This document shows positions 57,203-64,000 of a stretch of 64,000 nucleotides of DNA, piece after piece. Source of the DNA: Cryptomeria japonica (lineage: Eukaryota > Streptophyta > Pinopsida > Cupressales > Cupressaceae); assembly GCF_030272615.1 (NCBI RefSeq), contig NC_081411.1:43953017-44017016 (forward strand), given 5' to 3'. The notes beneath the pieces are model-generated. The model saw only the letters and a program-made list of their open reading frames with translations, did no database searches and was not told where the DNA came from. The first letter of the stretch is position 1. Each line of letters starts with the position of its first letter. Made by a program: the position numbers and the translations under genes.

Positions 57203-58865
57203 TTGATCTTGCCATCCTGCAGGGAATGCATTCTAGCCAATAAGAAGGGTCTAACAATGAGTATATTCACGTGTATACTCCGTGTATGCTCTGTGTCTTC
57301 ATATATCCACGTGTATGCTCTGTGTTTGGCTCTATATTTTTAGTTAATCTAGAATATGAATAACAAGAGTGAACCAAAGGGGATATGAAGGTCATAGATG
57401 TGTGTCATGCTTCTCACCTTTGTTTTTCTCAAGGAAGCAACTAAACATAGTTCTTACGATTACAATGTCTCGAGGGAAAGCACTAAAAAGGTTTTTTAAA
57501 AAAAAATTAAAAATGTCTCTGTTCTAGTGCTTGTAGCCCAAACTCTTATGGCTATGGGGCTCACAAAAATCTATAAAAAGACATGTCAGACTCATTCCAA
57601 ATCAAAAGATTTAATTGATTGAAGTTGAAAGTTGGAAGTAGGGGTATCAAGCCAAGAGCAAAAGAACATTAGGAGAGGGAAAGTGAGATCGGAAAGAAGA
57701 CTTAGAAGAGTGAAAGCATTTGCTAGATTTGTTCCTCATTTGAACCTCATGGTAAGCATTTTTTGTTTTTCAATTTTTCAGTTTTCGTTTAGTGGTTATA
57801 TCTTCATTATTAACTTTGAAATTCATTTTGGTTTGTAGGCTTGTAGCTTTGTTTTCAATTTCAAAATTATAAGTCAAATTAGGAATTCATATTTTGTATC
57901 CTCTACTTTTGTGCTTCATGCAACTTGAATTCAGAAAAACAAAGTGAAATCCTTGTTTGACCATTTAAGTGTTTAACTTTACAATTGTCAATTTATGACA
58001 ACAGTATTTGGGTTTTTAGACTTTATTTTTAATCATTTAATTTTTTTTTTTTTTGTAAATTAACGTATAAATATATTATTAATTTTAAAAATCAATCATA
58101 ACATTGTCTGCCAAATTAAGATTTTGACTTTTGTGTACCCTTTGTTTTTGTGCTTTATGTGACCTAAAGTAAGTAAAACAAAAGTGAAATTCTCATTTGA
58201 CAAAGGTTAAAAACAACGATTCCTATATATGTATCCTTTGCTCTTACACTTTGTGCGACTTGATGTAATCACCCCATTTTTAATCATGTTGTTTAGTGAG
58301 CGTTGCTTAGTTTTTGGGGTTTTCCGAAGGTTTTGAGGTGAGTTGGGAGAGTTCTAGCATTCTCGGAGAGCTCTGTGCAGGGTTTTCTTGGCATCCAGTG
58401 GTGGTTTGGAGTTCAAATGGCTTTCTCGTTTGTGGTGACGCCTTTTGGGTTGTTCTTTTCCACAATTCTTGGAGAACACTGCTATTTTTATTAAGTGCCC
58501 ATTTTTGGCACCTAATATCATTTTTCAGCACCAGTGCCTTGGCGTGTTTAGTTTCAATTTTTGATGCCTTAATGATGCTTGCTGCATACTGGTTTGGTTT
58601 ATTTTAATATTTGTACGAAAATTATAAAGTAATGTTTTAACATTCACTTTAGTGTTAAATATTATAAAGTTATGTCCCCAAGTTGGATGCCTAGGGAAAT
58701 GTTAAGTTATTTTAAAATGTCAAAGAGCTTTTTTGAGGACAAAAAGGAATAATTTGAAATTTAAATTGCCCTAATTCCCTCCAACTCTACTTAAAGGAGT
58801 TTTGGCTCTTATTTTCATGATGGAAAGGTTGCAACACAACAAGATGTTGCTGGAATGAAGAGGAG

Positions 58866-59225
58866 TAAAATCAAAATACAAAAAACAATGGTTGAGTGTG
58901 TTTCTAGTTCAAGAATACCATTGTTTGAGTGTGTTTCTACTTCAAGAATACCATTGTTTATAGTTGTAGATCAGGGTTTTAGAGAAAAGTTGAAAATCTT
59001 TATGGGTTTTTGTGGTATGCAGTTTTAGAAGTTTTTGGTATTGATTTTAAGTGATTTAAACCTTAAAAAAATCTATCCCAGATACGCATTTCCCCATCCT
59101 CTGCCATCCCTGTCTTGGAAAGTTGGGTTAGCATAGTATTTTTGCTTTTAATTAGACTGTAGATGTAACTTCCAATGCTCGCTTAAGAGCTGGCAGTAAA
59201 ATCAAAATACAAAAAACAATGGTTG
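58866..59225. repeat. Dispersed direct repeat and local duplication
   Basis: A 32-bp segment starting GTAAAATCAAAATACAAAAA occurs at about 58866 and again at about 59194. Between them TTCAAGAATACCATTGTTT is duplicated at about 58910-58965. Confidence 0.7.
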
Positions 59226-59611
59226 AGCTAGTACATCACACAAATTAGAACAGCTCTATAAGGGTGACAGGATGTATTTCGGAAAAATTGCGTGCAGGAG
59301 AACTCGGAGTGGAGATGTGTCTTTTCTCATCTCCACTGTTATGATACAAGAATTACAACCTGATATGCTCAAACTGAACCACCAAGAAAACTGAGATTTC
59401 TTCGAACCTTCTACAATGCTCTATAAGCTTATATTGTTCTGCTACCAGTAACATTGATTCTTCTTTTGATTGTTTGCTAATACTAGAATAACTGTCCCCA
59501 TTGCACGGTTTTTTAGAAGCATCCATGTTATCTTATTTTTTCTTGGAAATAATCAATATGCAATATGTGATTTAGTTTTATGTTGTAATTATGAGTTAGG
59601 TTAACTCCTTT

Positions 59612-59749
59612 GGATCCACACTGTTACATAATGCATCCTTTCAAAATTCGTTGGTTGTTTTTGATCCATTCTATTTACATAATGCATCCTTTTAAAATTC
59701 TTTGATTGTTTTTGATCCACATTGTTACATAATGCATCCTTTCAAATTA
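59612..59749. repeat. Tandem repeat, ~50-bp unit, 2.7 copies
   Basis: Units begin ATCCACACTGTTACATAATG and contain GCATCCTTTCAAAATTC, repeating at 59612, about 59662 and about 59713. Confidence 0.8.
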
Positions 59750-60099
59750 CAAGTCAAACAGTCAATTGCCTTGTTTTCCCCTGTGTTCAAATTATAGACC
59801 ATGAATGGAAATGAAGATACACACAAAAGATTTTGATATAAACATCTTCTGACCCCCCTGGTAAACAAAGAATGCATTATCTAGTCTGTTATTTGTTTTT
59901 TCTGAATTTTTTAACTTCCTAAGCAAACTGGACCTTTTTCATTTTTGTGTCTTTTATTTTTCTAATATAAGTAAAAAGATCCAGTACCCTCGTCTCCATC
60001 TGTCATCACCTCCCCTGCCCTTCTCCATTTTATTTTTAAATTCTGTTTCAAGAATTTTCTAATAATGCAATATATAATTTGGGGAATTTGAAATTTCAG

Positions 60100-60615
60100 G
60101 TGCTAGGTACTTCTATAGTTGTGGAAGGGAGGGAGTGCCATACTCCTCTCAATGAAGGTACAATACTTTGGAGTCAAGAGAAAAGATTGCCCCTAGGTTT
60201 CATTGATGAGGTGTTTGGACCAGTGAAGAGCCCATTCTATCTTGTTCGGTTTAATACTGTCAATGATGTGCCTGACTTTGCCAAGGAAGGGGTGCATGTT
60301 TCATATGTGCCACAATTTGCAAGTTATGTGCTAAATGATCCAAATTTATATAAGAAGGGATATGATGCATCTGGTGATAATGATGAAGAGCTATTTGAAG
60401 AGGTTGAGTTTTCAGATGATGAGAAAGAAGCAGGGTATAAAAGAGAAAAAATAAGTGCTAAGAGAGGAGCAAAATCAACACAAAATGTTCAGGAAAAGGA
60501 TTGTGGCAGAGCTAGGAAAAAGCCCGAGTTTATTGATTATAGGAAGAACAAATTTAGTCAAAGCAGATTCCAACAGAATGCAAACTATGCAAATGGGCTG
60601 AAAGTGAGAGCTCAG
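60100..60615 (+). CDS. NAF1: NAF1 exon with Gar1/Naf1 RNA-binding core
   Basis: 172 codons in phase 0, from VLGTSIVVEG to KVRAQ. The Gar1/Naf1 core spans about the first 85 residues: HTPLNEGTILWSQEKRLPLG, FIDEVFGPVKSPFYLVRFN and VHVSYVPQFASYVL. This beta-barrel binds the dyskerin catalytic subunit during H/ACA RNP assembly in the nucleus. It is followed by the acidic plant NAF1 signature FEEVEFSDDEKEAGYKRE and a basic tail. The acceptor is AAATTTCAG at 60099 and the donor CTCAG|GTATAT at 60615. The ATG at 60079 belongs to intron sequence and is not the start. Confidence 0.92.
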
Positions 60616-60794
60616 GTATATGGAAATCTTTCTTTTGATCAACCAACATTTGAATTTGCTATTGCACAGCATATTATTATATTTTTTGTATATTTTATGC
60701 TGTAGGTGAAATATTCTATATTTTGGGTCATAGGTGATATTTCTACCATATTTTATAGCAGCATATTTTGATATTTTTACTATACTTTATGCAG
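60616..60794 (+). other. NAF1: NAF1 short intron, 179 bp
   Basis: GTATAT donor and TTTATGCAG acceptor. Joins KVRAQ to EVKFPLKKPF in phase 0. T-rich throughout. Confidence 0.8.
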
Positions 60795-61865
60795 GAGGTG
60801 AAATTTCCTTTGAAGAAACCATTTGAAAATAGTTATCGTAATGGGCCACATGTTTCTACAAATCAGGTAAAAGACTGTAGTGTTACTAGTTTCCAACACA
60901 TGCCCGAGTCTGCCCAATCTCGAGTTGGGCTTCAAACATCTGGGATGAACCATAAACAAAAATCTTCACAGCACTTGAGCCATCAAGGTGGTTTTGTAAA
61001 ACAAGCAGTGATCCGATCAACAGAGTCCGGAAACCCAAGACATGGACTGCATTTCTCCAATGGGGCACCCTCTTCTCATGGAAGAGTGACAGGAGGGATT
61101 CATCCTATGCGGCCCTCTTTTGTTGCTGGGAAGTCTCTATCTGATGGTGATTATAAAGCTAACTCATCTACCAGTGATCGTGGTCCATCACATGATCAGG
61201 CCCAAATCTCACATCTTGGACAGTCTTATGCTAAGCCCATGCATGATTCATTGGGACAATCTTCCCCAGTGCAGCATCACACTGGGACTTTGCATGATCC
61301 AATGGGCCAAACTTCTCCAGGACAATCTCAATTTAGGCCTGTATGTGGTCCAGCTCAAGGATTTCATCCAACCGCAGTGTCCAACTTAGGTCAGCCACCT
61401 GGTGGACCAATGCCAAATGGTCAGCAGACAAATGTCAATCATATGGGTTTTCCACCAATGCCCGTACATCCTGCATTCATGGGACAACCTGCACAAGGCA
61501 GTAGCATTCAACAGGCTATGGCTTTTATGGCTTGGAATGCTGGACGATCTAACCATGTAGCTGGAGGGTCTCAATTACTACCACCAAATGCAAATCAAGG
61601 GGCTGGAAATCCACTAAATTTCAATCAGATGCACACGTGTGTTGGAATACCTGTTTTACAACAGCCAGGATTGTATACAAACATGGGTGCACTTCCTGCG
61701 CATAATCTAATGCCATGGGGGCAGCAGACAATTCCTCAGGGGAATACAAGTCATCTGCCATCACAAAGCCCAAGCATTCCATTTTCTCAACCAAATAATA
61801 TGTCTGGTACTAGACCACCGCATCCATCCCAAGTAGCTAAAGATAGTCCATTGCAACATAATTAG
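60795..61865 (+). CDS. NAF1: NAF1 last exon, low-complexity C-terminus
   Basis: 357 codons including the stop (TAG at 61863-61865), from EVKFPLKKPFENSYRN to SPLQHN. It is rich in Gln, Pro, Gly, Asn, His and Ser, with repeated DSLGQSSP, DPMGQTSPGQ and PMPNGQQ segments, and is probably disordered. Plant NAF1 proteins commonly end in a region of this composition. Its function is unclear; it may aid condensate or RNP contacts. The downstream sequence is T-rich 3' untranslated region. Confidence 0.85.
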   Translation, partial: EVKFPLKKPFENSYRNGPHVSTNQVKDCSVTSFQHMPESAQSRVGLQTSGMNHKQKSSQHLSHQGGFVKQAVIRSTESGNPRHGLHFSNGAPSSHGRVTGGIHPMRPSFVAGKSLSDGDYKANSSTSDRGPSHDQAQISHLGQSYAKPMHDSLGQSSPVQHHTGTLHDPMGQTSPGQSQFRPVCGPAQGFHPTAVSNLGQPPGGPMPNGQQTNVNHMGFPPMPVHPAFMGQPAQGSSIQQAMAFMAWNAGRSNHVAGGSQLLPPNANQGAGNPLNFNQMHTCVGIPVLQQPGLYTNMGALPAHNLMPWGQQTIPQGNTSHLPSQSPSIPFSQPNNMSGTRPPHPSQVAKDSPLQHN

Positions 61866-63270
61866 AGGATTCTTGCAACTGTAAGAGGAATGTTTTCTCA
61901 CTGACTATATTAGGTATTTTATCTCTGTTTTTACAAGTCTTTTCTGAGTGTATACACATAGGTGTACAGTTTGGAATTGAATATGGATTTCCTTTGTCTA
62001 TATCAAGGTGAGTTAGGCATAAGATTTGGAGTCTTTTGTATTTTCTTTTTTTAATTTGATCACGCTGTTTGTCTTTGTACTGTAGCTTTTGTAAAATATG
62101 AATAAGCTACTTGCTTATCAATGGAATCTGGCTTCATAAGCTCTTGGTTTTCATCTGTTTCAGTCTTTCATGTATATATATATATATATATGTCTTCAAA
62201 TGTCAGTTTTTGAATCTTGCTTCAAGAGAAGCAGCAGGGATTGCAAATTTTTACAGTTGGAACTGATATTCAGCTCTTTCTTATATCAAATCTCTTAAAA
62301 CTGATTCTATTGAACTGCTTTGACATGCAAAATAGAAGAATTGGAAGCAGCAGATGTTATGCTCTAGTTTGCGGTTTATCATTAAGCTATACCTTTCTTC
62401 CATGTAAAAAGGGAATGTAGTCTTGGATGAGTATGCTTGCCAATTGCTGGGGTTTCTATTCTAGTTGTAAGATGAAAATTATTTTTGTTGATACAAACCC
62501 CAAGCAAGTTAAATGAACAACTAGCTAATAATTGCTCATCAAGAGCACAACATGAAAAGAGAATGAAGTATCGAGAAAACAGGCCTCTCTGTATTTTTGC
62601 AGCAGAAATATGCATTTTATGGGATATTTGAAAATTGATGGAATCCACCAACGTTTGCTACTTAGCTCAATGAGAATGATAAACTTACTTGTACAGTCGA
62701 TTCACTTTTATATTATCCCAGCTATTCCTATGTACCATTTTGTCTCACCACTTGTCTATGTATCGACAGTTGTGTATATATCGAAAGCTTCAATAAACCT
62801 TAAAGTTTCCCTCTTACGTTTTCCTCTTTCAAGCTAGGTATTTCACTCTTGAAGCAATAGAACCAGCCATATACCCCCAAAAAAGAATAGTCTGAATCCC
62901 AAACTCAACAAATTGGAGTCCGCTTCCAGAATGTAGATTGCACAATAAGATGCAAAATACAATTTATTCCTGGATACCAAAATGCTGGGAACACCGAACC
63001 TTCGGAAATCATGTTTGCAGTATATATGCACAAAATTGATTTGTGGAAAAGGCTTTAGAAACTTTTAGCAAATGGAAATGGCTGATATAAACTCAAATTA
63101 TGCAACCCAGGCCACCATACATGGCTTGTGTCAAGATAAACAGTAGATGCAAAACGAAGTCCCAGAATATGTCCAACTCCCTCTACGCCTGTGTCAAATG
63201 AGAACTATGGATCGGAGTATAGGTATCCATTAGCGCATGATGTAAGAAGGATTTTAGTCAGATTATATAG
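61866..63270 (+). other. NAF1 3' UTR and downstream intergenic region
   Basis: A T-rich trailer with near-consensus polyadenylation motifs (AATATGAATAAG at about 62095), then a (TA)n tract at 62173-62190. No further gene recognised before 63.27 kb. Confidence 0.5.
62173..62190. repeat. (TA)n microsatellite
   Basis: About nine TA units. Confidence 0.85.
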
Positions 63271-63279
63271 TGGGAAATG

Positions 63280-63620
63280 CGCCAGTATACATGTATACAA
63301 AATGTGGTCTTATAACCAGGTGTGTAAACTGTTTAACATAATGCCTTGAAGAAACAGAGTCTTGGAGAAAGCTCACAAATTGTTTGACAGAATGTCTTGA
63401 AGAAATGTGATCTCTTGGACTGTTGTAATTGTAGGAAATATCTAATGCTGAATTCATAGACAATATGGTTTAAGTTTATTGGATTTTGCCCATGGTATTA
63501 TACGAATAACTTTGAAAAATGTAAACAGGCTTTGTGATGTAGCCTTGCCTGATTGGTTCTACGATTCAAGGCAAAGCACATTCTATGATTGAATGAAAAA
63601 TGAGATTGGAAACAAAGCCC
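63280..63620 (+). pseudogene. PPR-protein pseudogene fragment
   Basis: One frame reads KLFNIMP, stop, RNRVLEKAHKLFDRMS, stop, RNVISWTVVIVGNI, stop. Another gives VYMYTKCGLI just before it. MYxKCG, A(H)KLFDRM and RNVISWT are hallmarks of plant pentatricopeptide repeats. TIQGKAHSMIE at about 63565-63600 recalls the QGKxIHxxI motif of a further repeat. Several stops and frame changes show it is dead. Live family members bind organelle RNA; this piece has no function of its own that I can see. Confidence 0.6.
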
Positions 63621-64000
63621 AGATTTAATGTTTGCAATTTTAATCACCAGACTGTAACGTTTAGAAGGTGGATGTCACCTTTAGCAAATCATCAGAAAAG
63701 ATTCTAGACTCAGTTAATGAGGGTAATTTTTGCCCTGCCTTTGCAAAGGTAGTTGAAAAAATGGATAGTAGAATAAAGGCCATTCTTATTTTTATGCTTT
63801 AAGGTGAGCAAGGGCAGCCAAGGTAATCCATACACTCAGGACATACAGACAGATGGGATATAGTTTTGACGCACTTAGAACATATGTTCCAGAGATGGTT
63901 GAATTGCATGGGAGATTAATGAATAGCTAGCAAAAGTAAAATCAAAGAATGCAGAAATTTCAGGGAATCCATAAAATTTACATACAGAACAATTCGAGCG
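63621..64000. other. Right edge, nothing clear
   Basis: A-T-rich sequence; may contain further decayed PPR sequence, but no motif is clear enough to call. Confidence 0.35.

Larger units (their letters stand above)
29478..60099 (+). other. NAF1: NAF1 giant intron, 30,622 bp
   Basis: Donor GTAAGC at 29478 and acceptor AAATTTCAG at 60099. It contains the nested element A (31237-56483), which makes up about 25.2 kb. Without the insertion the intron would be about 5.4 kb. Confidence 0.8.
56489..60099 (+). other. NAF1 intron sequence right of element A
   Basis: Mostly A-T-rich and non-coding. It includes an LTR-element relic marked by TGGTATCAGAGCC (57190-57202), a (TG)n stretch near 56648-56664 and small tandem repeats listed separately. 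It ends with the splice acceptor at 60099. Confidence 0.5.

Noticed and set aside
58314-58607. 97-codon plus-strand frame in the NAF1 intron
   Set aside because: Hydrophobic, low-complexity translation with no family resemblance and no splice or promoter support.
60079-60099. ATG at 60079 as the start of NAF1
   Set aside because: The sequence up to 60099 is a T-rich intron end with an AG acceptor, and homologous NAF1 sequence continues from the exon at 29400-29477.

Overview
This window looks like nuclear DNA of a large-genome seed plant, most likely a gymnosperm (conifer-like). It has one recognisable host gene in 64 kb, very long introns, plant-type LTR retrotransposons primed by initiator tRNA-Met, a plant TRIM, a hAT-type MITE, a PPR pseudogene and plant telo-box promoter motifs. 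There are no bacterial features. The species is an inference and cannot be fixed from sequence alone.

Host gene. NAF1 (the H/ACA snoRNP assembly factor) lies on the + strand. An exon at 29400-29477 encodes the conserved LPPVPP...LESHH segment. It joins in phase 0 to the exon at 60100-60615 (Gar1/Naf1 domain) and then to a last exon at 60795-61865. The intron between the first two is 30,622 bp, and about 25.2 kb of it is one nested retrotransposon insertion. No further 5' exon is visible to the left, so the upstream part of the gene is probably outside the window. A decayed PPR-gene fragment lies downstream near 63.3 kb.

Nested insertion in the NAF1 intron. Element A (31237-56483, TSD TGATA, two 1,723-bp LTRs, internal ORF of about 900 codons, no pol) received LTR B in its 3' LTR (37271-56138, TSD GGTCA/AGTCA). 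B in turn received C (+, 40175-47816, TSD GGTTT) and D (-, 48324-55592, TSD CGTAG), plus a 139-bp hAT-like MITE (47895-48033, TSD ATATAAAG/ATCTAAAG).

Left half, 1-27274. A Copia gag and LTR remnant (1-1222) is followed by a complete 334-bp TRIM whose LTRs each contain a tRNA-like sequence (1224-1557). Next come a decayed gypsy-like element E1 with internal region (3984-9163), a solo LTR J (9278-12273), and an old minus-strand unit F (12954-27274). F contains solo LTR K (23332-26448) and truncated LTRs I, G and H.

One LTR superfamily, with TGTTGTGAC... and ...CAACA ends and 5-bp TSDs, accounts for E1, J, F, G, H, I, K, B, C and D. Its LTRs are unusual. They carry arrays of imperfect palindromes spaced about 166 bp apart, a palindromic telo-box upstream of the LTR TATA box, and, in C, D, F and (as a remnant) K, a separate gene inside the LTR. 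That gene has its own TATA box, a conserved intron of about 200 nt in the 5' leader and a 1,073-codon reading frame. The frame is intact in D, has nonsense mutations in C, is broken in F and reduced to 41 codons in K. This LTR-resident gene is the strongest candidate for something undescribed; the tRNA-bearing TRIM is second.
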